From positions 1-41,840 of the forward strand of contig CAJUFN010000018.1 of assembly GCA_910585545.1 (NCBI GenBank): a stretch of 41,840 nucleotides of DNA, written 5' to 3'. The DNA comes from an uncultured Lachnospiraceae bacterium. GTDB lineage: Bacteria; Bacillota; Clostridia; Lachnospirales; Lachnospiraceae. A program made the translations under genes and the position numbers. The notes below the pieces were generated by a model that did no database searches, had not been told where the DNA came from, and saw only the letters and a program-made list of their open reading frames with translations. This document shows positions 1 to 7,624 of this stretch, piece after piece (the stretch's first letter is position 1; each line of letters starts with the position of its first letter).

Positions 1-75
1 CGGAAAACGCACCCGCAAAGCCGCTTATATCAATGCTTTTTCAGCCCCCATTGCGTAACAAAGAGCATGAAAAAA

Positions 76-114
76 GCGGGCAAGAAACGCTTTGTTTCTC
101 ACTCGCCTTTTTCT
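76..114 (+). terminator. Intrinsic terminator hairpin
   Basis: Arms 76-88 and 94-106 pair (GCGGGCAAGAAAC with GTTTCTCACTCGC, allowing G-U pairs and one mismatch) around a 5-base loop, followed by CTTTTTCT. An A-run precedes the left arm, so it could also work on the other strand. It probably ends a transcript coming from the left, outside the window. Confidence 0.6.
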
Positions 115-199
115 GCACCCCGTATGGCAGCTACCCTATTTCAGTTTGTTGGTTGATACTGTTTTATGAGTAGCTACCATTAGGCGCCTTCCTTTTTTT

Positions 200-233
200 A
201 TGATATAGGAAAGTTCGTACTTTCCTATATCAT
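200..233. repeat. 34-bp palindromic intergenic repeat, copy 1
   Basis: Two perfect 15-bp arms (ATGATATAGGAAAGT and its complement) surround a TCGT loop. An identical 34-mer lies at 3856-3889. Similarity continues about 28 bases to the right of both copies, up to a shared GGATAC-CACT motif. It looks like a dispersed intergenic repeat rather than an ordinary terminator, because the arms are AT-rich and the same sequence recurs. Confidence 0.8.
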
Positions 234-395
234 AAAACCCTCCGGGAGGATACGCACTCGCGTGAGCGGAGGCAGTCAGCAAAAGCTGACCACGCTCGGC
301 GCGCAAAGCGTGCAAGCCCCTCATGAATGAGGGAATGGGAGAGTTGAAGTGGGCTTGCCCACTTTGTTATTGATATAGGAAATTTGGATTTTTCA

Positions 396-424
396 TTGAC
401 TTAAAAAAATTATTATGCTATATT
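396..424 (+). promoter_or_regulatory. Promoter of the GntR/ABC operon
   Basis: TTGACT (396-401) and TATATT (419-424) are separated by exactly 17 bases and fit a housekeeping sigma-A promoter. The start of transcription would fall near 431, inside the inverted repeat that follows, and about 47 bases before the GntR start codon. Confidence 0.75.
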
Positions 425-455
425 TTTAGTGTACTATTAATGATAGTACACTAAA
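425..455. promoter_or_regulatory. GntR operator, perfect inverted repeat
   Basis: A perfect 13-bp inverted repeat (TTTAGTGTACTAT / ATAGTACACTAAA) around a 5-bp centre starts right after the -10 box and covers the expected transcription start. This is the usual position and symmetry for an autorepressing YtrA-type GntR protein, and the gene starting at 478 encodes one. Binding is inferred. Confidence 0.7.
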
Positions 456-477
456 TACACTATGGAAAGGAGAACAG

Positions 478-852
478 ATGGTTACAATTGATTATCAGAG
501 CAGGAAACCTATTTATGAACAGATTATGGAGAGGTTCCAGATGTTGATTATCAAAGGCATTCTTCCTCCGGACACGCAGATGCCCTCTGTGCGTTCTCTG
601 GCAGTAGAGCTTTCGATTAATCCGAATACGATTCAGAAGGCATATATGCTGTTAGAACAGCAAGGATATATTTATCCGATTAAGGGACGGGGGAATTTTG
701 TGGCGGAGAATCCCAAAGCAGTAGAAGAGAAGAAAAGGGATTTTCTGGGACAACTGGAAAAACTTCTTGGATGGGGCAAGGAGATTGGCATTACGAAAGA
801 AGCTTGTATAGAGAAGATTGAATCAATATGGAAGGGGGAGCGCTATGATTGA
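478..852 (+). CDS. GntR family (YtrA subfamily) transcriptional repressor
   Basis: A 124-residue DNA-binding protein. The N-terminal winged helix of the GntR family is clear: PIYEQIMERF near residue 11, PSVRSLAVELSINPNTIQKAY around residues 37-57, and a wing at GRGNFVAEN. The C-terminal part is only about 45 residues, which is typical of the YtrA subfamily and too short for a FadR- or HutC-type ligand domain. YtrA-type proteins usually repress the ABC exporter operon they head and are relieved by cell-wall-active or membrane-active compounds. The same layout is seen here, with the ABC ATPase gene overlapping its 3' end by 8 bases. An AGGAGA site precedes the ATG by a few bases. The inducer is unknown. 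Confidence 0.9.
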   Translation: MVTIDYQSRKPIYEQIMERFQMLIIKGILPPDTQMPSVRSLAVELSINPNTIQKAYMLLEQQGYIYPIKGRGNFVAENPKAVEEKKRDFLGQLEKLLGWGKEIGITKEACIEKIESIWKGERYD

Positions 853-1747
853 GATACAAGGAGTAAGTAAGTCATTTGAAGAGATTAAAGCATTACAAGA
901 CATACATGCGAATATTAAAGAAGGCGCAATTTTTGGATTGATTGGCAGCAACGGTGCGGGGAAAAGTACATTGCTTCGCATAGTGAGCGGTATCTTAAAG
1001 CAAGATAGCGGAACGGTTCTTGTAGATGGGGAGCAGGTATATGAGAATGTGAAAGCAAAGGAAAATTTGTGTTTTATTCCGGACACTGCGTATTTTTTGC
1101 CGAATGCAACGGGGAAGGTGATGGCAGGACAGTACGAGATGTTTTATCCGAAGTTTAACAGAGAACAATTTGTAAAACTTGCAGAAACATTTAAGTTGGA
1201 TTTGGATAGAAAAATAGGTACTTTTTCCAAGGGAATGAAAAAGCAGATGTCTATGTTATTAGGAATCTGTGCGAATACGAAATACCTTCTGTGTGATGAA
1301 ACCTTTGACGGACTAGATCCGGTTATGCGTCAGGCGATGAAGAGCTTACTCGCAATGGAGATTATGAAACGAGATTTTACTCCGGTGATCGCATCTCATA
1401 ATTTAAGAGAGCTGGAGGATATTTGTGATTACGTAGGGCTTCTTCATAAAGGTGGAATCCTCTTTACAAAGGATCTGGAAGATATGAAGTTTAACATTCA
1501 TAAAGTACAGTGCGTTTTTCAAAATGAGGTGGATGAGGAGAATGTGCTTGCTAGGCTGGAAGTTATGCAGCATCATCACAGAGGAAAAGTAGTGACGATT
1601 GTGGCAAGAGGCACAAGATTAGAGATATTAGATACGGTAGAAGCGGTAAAACCGATATTTGCAGAAGTGCTGCCGCTTACCTTGGAGGAAATCTTTATCA
1701 GCGAAACGGAGGTGGCAGGATATGACATCAAAGAATTCTTTGACTAA
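845..1747 (+). CDS. ABC transporter ATP-binding protein
   Basis: A 300-residue ATPase subunit. It has a Walker A motif (GSNGAGKST), a signature-like segment (FSKGMKKQMSM in place of the strict LSGGQ), a Walker B segment (YLLCDETFDGLDP) and a switch histidine (ASHNL). The roughly 80-residue C-terminal extension is usual for exporter ATPases of the YtrB/BcrA type. The ATG at 845 is preferred over the upstream in-frame ATG at 818, because GGGGGAG lies just before 845 and the protein then begins with the family-like MIEIQGVSKSF. It overlaps the repressor gene by 8 bases and the permease gene by 26, so the three genes are probably translationally coupled. Substrate unknown. Confidence 0.92.
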   Translation: MIEIQGVSKSFEEIKALQDIHANIKEGAIFGLIGSNGAGKSTLLRIVSGILKQDSGTVLVDGEQVYENVKAKENLCFIPDTAYFLPNATGKVMAGQYEMFYPKFNREQFVKLAETFKLDLDRKIGTFSKGMKKQMSMLLGICANTKYLLCDETFDGLDPVMRQAMKSLLAMEIMKRDFTPVIASHNLRELEDICDYVGLLHKGGILFTKDLEDMKFNIHKVQCVFQNEVDEENVLARLEVMQHHHRGKVVTIVARGTRLEILDTVEAVKPIFAEVLPLTLEEIFISETEVAGYDIKEFFD

Positions 1748-3803
1748 AATGATTGGGGATGATTTGCGACAGAGAATGTGGCTTGTGGTTTTGAGCAGTT
1801 TATTGTTTATCCTGGCACTTCCCGCCACAGCTGTTATGCATCTGGAAAATAAGCTAGGCTGGATCAAAGATGGAATTTATACGCAGGAGGCATTAAAAGA
1901 ATGGTATCTTGAGTATCTTACGTTTGGAAATGGCTGGGTTATGATGGCAGTTATTATACTGGCGATTATCGCGGCATTTTCTGGATTCTTTTATCTGTAT
2001 GCATCGGAAAAGGTAGACTATTATCATAGCATGCCGGTAAAGCGCAGCCAGCTGTATTTAAAAACATACCTTTCAGGACTTCTCGCAGTTTTAATACCGT
2101 ATGTTATTTGTCAGGCGGCAATGTTAGTGATAGGGAGCATAAAAGGTGTTGGAATCGAAGCGCCGGTATTATTGTTTTTCAAGACGATGATTCTTCCGGT
2201 TTGCTATTATCTTTTGGTGTATCATTTTAGTATTCTGGCAGTTGTCCTTACCGGACGGGTGATCACCGGCGTGTTTGCGACAATGGTATTTTTAGGGTAT
2301 GGAACGATTGTATCGAACATTTTTGGAATGTTTGGGAAAATTTTTCTAAGTACCTATACCAGAAATCAGTATGCGTTTGCACATCATATGATGTTTTCAC
2401 CGGTTGGAAGCGGTCTTTGCATGAGTATGGATGATGGGGCTTTTTATGAAATCATATGGAAACATATGGGTTTAATCGTATTTGTGATAATTGCCTTGGG
2501 CGCTGCGGCTTTTGGTTTTTATCTTAAAAGACCATCGGAAGGCACGAAAAAAGCGCTTGCATTTCCAAAAATGTCGGAGGGAATCAAGGTAATGCTGTCG
2601 GTCTCAGGAGCGCTGCTGCTTAGCGGTTATATCGCATCCTATAGTGAAGTTCTTATAAGGTGGTGTGTGTTATATGCATTAGTGACAGTGGTTGTATTAT
2701 GTTTGATCATAGAATTTATTTATCACACAGACATGAAAAGAATCTTGCGTGGAAAGATAGCGATTGTGGTATCAGCTGTTTTGACAGCGGGTATTATTAT
2801 CATATATCAATATGATGTATTTGGATATGACAGCATGCTTCCTAAGGAAGGAAAGATTAAGAGTATGTCTTTTATAGAAGACAGTACTTATCCTTATTAC
2901 TGGGAAGTAGAAGAGAATAAGATTCTGGACATGAAAATGGAAGGATTCGGGGCAATTTACGAATTGGCAAAAGAAGGAGTGGAAAATGCAAGGCAGAACA
3001 GAGGAAGATGGAATTCAGCTTTGGAAGCCACAATGGCACAAGAGGGAAAGACGTCGGTTATTGTTGAATATGCCATGAAAAACGGAACGAAAAAGAATCG
3101 CAGGTATTTCGTAGAGCAGAAGAATCTGGAAGCGTGCATGGAAACACTTTGGAAGGATGTAAACTGGCGAAAGGTATTTTTAGGAATTGGTGATTGGGAA
3201 GATGATGAAGTCATTCGTTGGATGCATGTGAATGATATCTGTACCGAGTATGGTTCCCAAAGTATAGAATTTGCAAAGGACAATAGCGATTATGCGCGAA
3301 AAATAAAAGAAGCATATGAAAAAGATGTGGAGAAGAGTACGTTTGACACATGGAAAAATGCTTATCCGCAGGCAGAGATGACCCTAGCAGTCGCCATGCC
3401 AAATGCCAATGGAATCAATGAGGTTATACAAAACAAGACGGTTTTCATCTATGAGGATTTTACAAATACGAAAGCAGTCTTAGAGGAACTCGGATGTCCG
3501 GTACATGAGAAAATCGATGCAAACGAGGTAGCGCAGCTATATATCAAGGATTTGAAGAGGGAAGAGACTGAGAATACGCAAGGAGAGAGAAGCGAACTGG
3601 AAAAGGAAGATGAATGGAGTAATGTCACTGATCTGGATGAGATGCAGAAGATACTTGATGCACTGACTTTCAGAAGCCGGAATATAGAATCAAAATTCGA
3701 AGAAAAGCAAGATATGATGGAGGTTCGTATCTGGATGAAAAATGGAAAGCAGTTTCAGTATAGTATTTATGGAGAGAAATTGGAGGGATTGAGGCGATCA
3801 TAG
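1722..3803 (+). CDS. ABC exporter permease, ABC-2 type
   Basis: A 693-residue membrane protein. The first half (about residues 25-390) has several hydrophobic segments consistent with an ABC-2 type permease. The second half is mostly hydrophilic, has no further obvious membrane span, and may form a large extracytoplasmic or cytoplasmic domain. The ATG at 1722 is preceded by GGAGGT at a good distance and overlaps the ATPase gene; an earlier in-frame ATG at 1659 lies deep inside that gene and is unlikely. With the ATPase it should form an exporter under control of the YtrA-type repressor. The exported compound cannot be told from sequence; antimicrobial peptide or lipid stress response is an inference from the family. 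Confidence 0.85.
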   Translation: MTSKNSLTKMIGDDLRQRMWLVVLSSLLFILALPATAVMHLENKLGWIKDGIYTQEALKEWYLEYLTFGNGWVMMAVIILAIIAAFSGFFYLYASEKVDYYHSMPVKRSQLYLKTYLSGLLAVLIPYVICQAAMLVIGSIKGVGIEAPVLLFFKTMILPVCYYLLVYHFSILAVVLTGRVITGVFATMVFLGYGTIVSNIFGMFGKIFLSTYTRNQYAFAHHMMFSPVGSGLCMSMDDGAFYEIIWKHMGLIVFVIIALGAAAFGFYLKRPSEGTKKALAFPKMSEGIKVMLSVSGALLLSGYIASYSEVLIRWCVLYALVTVVVLCLIIEFIYHTDMKRILRGKIAIVVSAVLTAGIIIIYQYDVFGYDSMLPKEGKIKSMSFIEDSTYPYYWEVEENKILDMKMEGFGAIYELAKEGVENARQNRGRWNSALEATMAQEGKTSVIVEYAMKNGTKKNRRYFVEQKNLEACMETLWKDVNWRKVFLGIGDWEDDEVIRWMHVNDICTEYGSQSIEFAKDNSDYARKIKEAYEKDVEKSTFDTWKNAYPQAEMTLAVAMPNANGINEVIQNKTVFIYEDFTNTKAVLEELGCPVHEKIDANEVAQLYIKDLKREETENTQGERSELEKEDEWSNVTDLDEMQKILDALTFRSRNIESKFEEKQDMMEVRIWMKNGKQFQYSIYGEKLEGLRRS

Positions 3804-3820
3804 AATTGAAGCATAGAAAA

Positions 3821-3854
3821 AATGCTGTCACGTCATTTTGTGACAGCATTTTTT
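3821..3854. terminator. Intrinsic terminator between convergent operons
   Basis: Perfect 11-bp arms (AATGCTGTCAC / GTGACAGCATT) around an 8-base loop, with an A-run on the left and a T-run on the right. It can therefore end both the ABC operon from the left and argG from the right. Confidence 0.85.
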
Positions 3855-3890
3855 CATGATATAGGAAAGTTCGTACTTTCCTATATCATG
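3855..3890. repeat. 34-bp palindromic intergenic repeat, copy 2
   Basis: Identical to the 34-mer at 200-233, with one further C-G pair at the outer ends. It lies between the bidirectional terminator and the argG stop codon. The right flank resembles that of copy 1 for about 28 bases (AAAC-CTC-GGATAC-CACT pattern). Confidence 0.8.
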
Positions 3891-3935
3891 AAACGCTCTG
3901 CGGGATACCCACTTTATTCTACTTAGAGAAAAACC

Positions 3936-5159
3936 TTATTTGTCAGCGTTTACTTCCGCCATTTTCATAGCTCGTACTTTCAAAGGAAGTCCGAATAAGT
4001 TGATGAATCCTTCCGCATCGTGATGGTCGTACAGATCACCTGTTGTGAAGCTTGCTAAAGATTCGTTGTATAAAGAGTATGGAGAAGTTGTGCCGGCTTT
4101 GATAATATTGCCTTTGTATAATTTGAATTTTACTTCTCCTGTCACATACTGCTGAGTTACGTCAACGAATGCCTGGATTGCTTCGCGAAGCGGTGTGAAC
4201 CATTTTCCTTCGTAAACAATCTGAGCAAATTTGTTGCCCATATCTTTTTTGGTCTCATATGTAGCGCGGTCTAATACAAGTTCTTCTAACTGATCGTGTG
4301 CTTCCATGAGGATGGTTCCGCCCGGTGTCTCGTATACGCCGCGGGATTTCATACCAACTACACGGTTTTCTACGATGTCGACGATACCAACTCCGTGTTT
4401 TCCGCCTAAGGCGTTTAATTTTGTGATAATTTCGGCTACGCTTAAGGATTCACCGTTTAAAGTCTTTGGCACGCCTGCTTCGAATGTCATTGTCACGTAT
4501 TCGCCTTCGTCCGGAGCTTTTTCCGGAGAAACGCCAAGTACCAATAAGTCATCATAATTTGGTTCCTGTGCAGGGTCTTCCAATTCAAGACCTTCGTGGC
4601 TGATGTGCCATAAGTTACGGTCACGGCTGTAGCTGTGGTTTGCATCGAATGGAAGATGGATTCCGTGAGCCTCACAGTATGCAATCTCATCTTCACGAGA
4701 CTGCATGGTCCAGATGTCCGTCATACGCCAAGGAGCGATGATCTTAAGGTCTGGAGCCAAAGCTTTGATACCGAGTTCAAAACGGATCTGGTCGTTTCCT
4801 TTTCCGGTAGCGCCGTGGCAGATAGCAGTCGCACCTTCTTTTCTTGCAATCTCCACTAATTTTGCTGCGATAACCGGACGAGCCATAGAAGTTCCGAGTA
4901 AATATTTATTCTCATACACAGCGCCTGCTTTCACGCATGGCATGATGTAATTGTCACAAAAGTCATCGATGATATTCTCGATATAAAGTTTGGAGGCGCC
5001 TGATAATTTTGCGCGTTCCTCAAGACCATCTAACTCTTCACCCTGTCCGCAGTCGATGCAGCAGCAGATAACTTCGTAATCAAAATTTTCCTTTAACCAA
5101 GGGATGATTGCAGTTGTATCAAGTCCCCCAGAATATGCTAAAACTACTTTTTCTTTCAT
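3936..5159 (-). CDS. argG: Argininosuccinate synthase
   Basis: A 407-residue cytoplasmic enzyme that joins citrulline and aspartate using ATP, the step before argininosuccinate lyase. The N-terminal PP-loop SGGLDTT (residues 10-16) is present, with GATGKGNDQIRFE and SYSRDRNLWHISHEG, all typical of ArgG. The length matches the family. The start at 5159 is preceded on the minus strand by AGGAGG; the frame could extend 24 codons further, but those residues are not family-like. It is transcribed divergently from proBA and ends next to a bidirectional terminator. ARG-box-like sites lie upstream. argF and argH are not in this window. Confidence 0.97.
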   Translation of the reverse strand: MKEKVVLAYSGGLDTTAIIPWLKENFDYEVICCCIDCGQGEELDGLEERAKLSGASKLYIENIIDDFCDNYIMPCVKAGAVYENKYLLGTSMARPVIAAKLVEIARKEGATAICHGATGKGNDQIRFELGIKALAPDLKIIAPWRMTDIWTMQSREDEIAYCEAHGIHLPFDANHSYSRDRNLWHISHEGLELEDPAQEPNYDDLLVLGVSPEKAPDEGEYVTMTFEAGVPKTLNGESLSVAEIITKLNALGGKHGVGIVDIVENRVVGMKSRGVYETPGGTILMEAHDQLEELVLDRATYETKKDMGNKFAQIVYEGKWFTPLREAIQAFVDVTQQYVTGEVKFKLYKGNIIKAGTTSPYSLYNESLASFTTGDLYDHHDAEGFINLFGLPLKVRAMKMAEVNADK

Positions 5160-5202
5160 GAATCTATTCCTCCTAAAAATGACTTTCAAAATTTCTATCG
5201 TT

Positions 5203-5231
5203 ACTATACTCCTTCTGGCAATGGAAATCAA
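5203..5231 (-). promoter_or_regulatory. argG promoter
   Basis: On the minus strand TTGATT (5231-5226) and TATAGT (5208-5203) are 17 bases apart. This puts the transcription start about 35 bases before the argG start codon, with an AGGAGG site in between. Confidence 0.65.
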
Positions 5232-5248
5232 GAGAAAAAACGAAAAAA

Positions 5249-5283
5249 TGATAATTTATGCAAAAATGATGCATATTTATTCT
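5249..5283. promoter_or_regulatory. Tandem ARG-box-like operators
   Basis: TGCATATTTATTCT (5270-5283) matches 13 of 14 positions of the ArgR/AhrC half-site pattern TGMAT-WWWW-ATKCA. A weaker copy (TGATAATTTATGCA, 5249-5262) starts 21 bp away, the two-turn spacing usual for paired ARG boxes. They lie upstream of the argG promoter and about 70 bp upstream of the proB promoter. Which gene they control is inferred. Confidence 0.55.
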
Positions 5284-5354
5284 TTTCTGGAGGTTTTCTT
5301 GGTACTTATATGGATGATATAGTTTAATAATTTAGTATTTTACAGGGATAAAGC

Positions 5355-5382
5355 TTGACAAAATGGGTGAGAATTGTAAAAT
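5355..5382 (+). promoter_or_regulatory. proBA promoter
   Basis: TTGACA (5355-5360) and TAAAAT (5377-5382) are 16 bases apart, about 30 bases before the proB start codon. Confidence 0.65.
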
Positions 5383-5413
5383 AATAAGATATGCAAAAAT
5401 GGAGTGAATACAT

Positions 5414-6280
5414 ATGGAACGAAGAGAAGAAATAAGAAATAAGAAACGAGTTGTAATAAAAGTAGGAACGACAACGATCACGCACAGTGAGACCGGAAAT
5501 ATTGATCTGGAAAAGCTGGAGAAGTTTGTTCGGATTTTAATTAATTTAAGAGATAAGGGAAAAGAAGTGGTTGTTGTTTCATCCGGCTCGGTAGCCGTTG
5601 GAAAAAAGGTACTTGGAATCGAAGAAAAAGTGCAGGAGGGTGCCAGAAAACAGGCTTGTGCGGCAGTTGGACAGGGCAGACTGATGATGATGTATGAAAA
5701 ATTGTTTGCAGAATACAGTCAGCTTACTGCACAGATTCTTTTGACGAAAGAGACTGTCGTGAATGAGGATTGCCGGGAAAATGCGAGAATTGCATTTGAT
5801 GAGTTGCTTCGAAGGGATGTTGTTCCGATTGTAAATGAGAACGATGCGATTTCCGTAGACGAAGAACTATATGGTGTATTTGGAGATAACGATACGATGG
5901 CGGCAAATGTAGCGACACTTGTGGATGCAGATCTGTTGATCTTGATGTCAGATATTGATGGACTTTACACGGATGATCCCAGAAAGAATCCACATGCAAA
6001 GTTTGTTCATACCGTTCATTATATTAATGAAGAGTTGGAGAATATGGGAAAAGGAGCAGGCAGTGTTCATGGAACCGGAGGTATGGCAACCAAGATTGAG
6101 GCAGCAAAGGTTGCGATGAAAGCGGGTGTGGATATGGTGATCGCAAATGGAGCCAATATTTATACCATTAATGATATTATGGCAGGAAGGCAAATAGGAA
6201 CGTTGTTCAAAGGTGATGGGCATAACAAAATAGGAGGAAAAGCATATGAAGTATATGGAGCAGATTGGATACAAGAGTAA
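5414..6280 (+). CDS. proB: Glutamate 5-kinase
   Basis: A 288-residue enzyme that phosphorylates glutamate to glutamyl-5-phosphate, the first step of proline synthesis. The amino-acid-kinase fold is clear: VVIKVGTTTIT at residues 14-24, a VSSGSVAVG glycine loop, NENDAISVDE, DIDGLYTDDP and GTGGMATKIEAA. It is shorter than the roughly 370-residue enzymes because the C-terminal PUA domain is absent, a form common in Clostridia. A GGAGTG site precedes the ATG. Its last 35 bases overlap proA, which points to translational coupling. Confidence 0.95.
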   Translation: MERREEIRNKKRVVIKVGTTTITHSETGNIDLEKLEKFVRILINLRDKGKEVVVVSSGSVAVGKKVLGIEEKVQEGARKQACAAVGQGRLMMMYEKLFAEYSQLTAQILLTKETVVNEDCRENARIAFDELLRRDVVPIVNENDAISVDEELYGVFGDNDTMAANVATLVDADLLILMSDIDGLYTDDPRKNPHAKFVHTVHYINEELENMGKGAGSVHGTGGMATKIEAAKVAMKAGVDMVIANGANIYTINDIMAGRQIGTLFKGDGHNKIGGKAYEVYGADWIQE

Positions 6281-7490
6281 ACAGGCAGCGGGAAAAGTCG
6301 GAATCTTGGAGCAGTGTGTGAGAAACGAGGGCCTTTTAGAGGCGGCTGCGGAACTGGAATCGCAGGCAGGATTTTTGATCGAAGAAAATAAAAAGGATAT
6401 TGTATTTGCAAAAGAAAAGGGAATGAAAGAATCCTTGATCGATCGTCTCCTTTTAACTGAGGCGAGGATTAGTGGTATGGCAGAAGGCTTACGGCAGATT
6501 GCAGGATTAGAGGATCCAATTGGCGAAGTGATTTCCATGAAAACCAGACCAAATGGGTTACAAATTGGACAAAAACGTGTGCCTCTTGGCGTTGTTGGAA
6601 TTATCTATGAATCCAGGCCAAATGTTACAGCAGATGCGTTTGGACTTTGTTTGAAATCAGGAAACGCAGTGATCTTAAGGGGCGGGAGTGATTGTATCAA
6701 TTCCAATAAAGCGATTGTAAGCGTGCTGAAGAAGGCATTAAAGAGGGTAGGAATTGAGGAAGACGCTGTGCAGCTTGTGGAAGATACGGATCGTGCGATT
6801 GTAAATGAGATGATGCGTTTAAACGGATATATTGATGTTTTGATTCCAAGAGGAGGAGCAGGTCTTATTAAAAATGTCGTGGAGAATAGTACCGTGCCGG
6901 TGATTGAGACTGGAACGGGGAATTGTCATGTGTATGTAGATGAATTTGCAGATCTTACGATGGCAGTGGATATTATTGAAAATGCCAAAACGCAAAGGCT
7001 TGGTGTGTGCAATGCATGCGAATCTTTGGTAGTACATGAAAAGGCGGCGAAAGAAGTGATTCCGCTTATTGTGGACAGATTAATGGCAAAAGACGTGGAA
7101 GTACGTGGGGATGCAGCAGCAAGAAGCTTGGATAGCCGGATTAAGGAGGCATCACAAGAAGACTGGGGAATGGAGTATTTGGATCGGATCATTTCTCTGA
7201 AAACGGTTGCTTCTATTGAGGAGGCGATTGCACATATTAATCAGTATAATACGGGACATTCGGAAGCAATCATTACAGATAATTATAAAAATGCATTAAA
7301 ATTCCAGAATGAAATCGATGCAGCAGCAGTGTATGTCAATGCAAGCACCAGATTCACCGATGGATTTGAGTTTGGATTTGGCGCAGAAATCGGAATCAGT
7401 ACACAGAAATTACACGCGAGAGGGCCAATGGGACTTATGGCTTTGACTACAACAAAATACATTATTTTCGGAAATGGCCAGATAAGGTAA
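6246..7490 (+). CDS. proA: Gamma-glutamyl phosphate reductase
   Basis: A 414-residue NADPH-dependent enzyme of the aldehyde dehydrogenase superfamily that reduces glutamyl-5-phosphate to the semialdehyde. The expected catalytic cysteine is Cys227 in TGTGNCHVYVD. Other family segments are VPLGVVGIIYESRPNVT, LRGGSD, and the C-terminal DGFEFGFGAEIGIST with LHARGPMGL. AGGAGG lies 8 bases before the ATG, supporting this start inside the proB coding region. Length and motifs are complete, so the proBA pair should be functional; proC is not in the window. Confidence 0.96.
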   Translation: MKYMEQIGYKSKQAAGKVGILEQCVRNEGLLEAAAELESQAGFLIEENKKDIVFAKEKGMKESLIDRLLLTEARISGMAEGLRQIAGLEDPIGEVISMKTRPNGLQIGQKRVPLGVVGIIYESRPNVTADAFGLCLKSGNAVILRGGSDCINSNKAIVSVLKKALKRVGIEEDAVQLVEDTDRAIVNEMMRLNGYIDVLIPRGGAGLIKNVVENSTVPVIETGTGNCHVYVDEFADLTMAVDIIENAKTQRLGVCNACESLVVHEKAAKEVIPLIVDRLMAKDVEVRGDAAARSLDSRIKEASQEDWGMEYLDRIISLKTVASIEEAIAHINQYNTGHSEAIITDNYKNALKFQNEIDAAAVYVNASTRFTDGFEFGFGAEIGISTQKLHARGPMGLMALTTTKYIIFGNGQIR

Positions 7491-7523
7491 TCCTGATCAG
7501 GAAAATAAATTCTTGAGAAGTAC

Positions 7524-7558
7524 TTGCATAATATTCAGTTAAGATGTATAATTATGCA
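7524..7558 (+). promoter_or_regulatory. argC operon promoter with overlapping ARG boxes
   Basis: TTGCAT (7524-7529) and TATAAT (7547-7552) are 17 bases apart. Two ARG-box-like sites overlap them: TGCAT-AAT-ATTCA (7525-7537, one base short in the centre) on the -35, and TGTAT-AATT-ATGCA (7545-7558) on the -10. Their centres are about 20 bp apart, as in paired ArgR operators. The outer halves also form a 14-bp near-perfect inverted repeat (7519-7532 / 7551-7564) followed by four T's, which may weakly terminate proBA transcripts. Arginine-dependent repression of argC is a strong inference. Confidence 0.72.
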
Positions 7559-7624
7559 AGTGCTTTTGACTGTAGTTAAGCTATAAATGAAATGCCAAAA
7601 CGAATAAACGAAAGGAAAAAGATT

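Larger units (their letters stand above)
1..477. other. Left intergenic segment, no supported gene
   Basis: This stretch holds a terminator-like hairpin (76-114), a palindromic repeat (200-233) and the promoter/operator of the next operon (396-455). A short open frame at 2-58 ends in a TAA and could be the C-terminal tail of a gene cut by the window edge, but it is too short to identify. A second partial copy of the palindrome's arm begins near 370, just upstream of the -35 box. Longer frames on either strand here have no ribosome binding site and no recognisable protein character. Confidence 0.6.

Noticed and set aside
136..324. Minus-strand open frame at the left edge
   Set aside because: It crosses the palindromic repeat and has no ribosome binding site or family-like sequence.
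7566..7594. TTGACT at 7566 as the argC -35 box
   Set aside because: No -10 at a suitable distance; TATAAA follows only 10 bases on. The TTGCAT-17-TATAAT pair just upstream fits far better.
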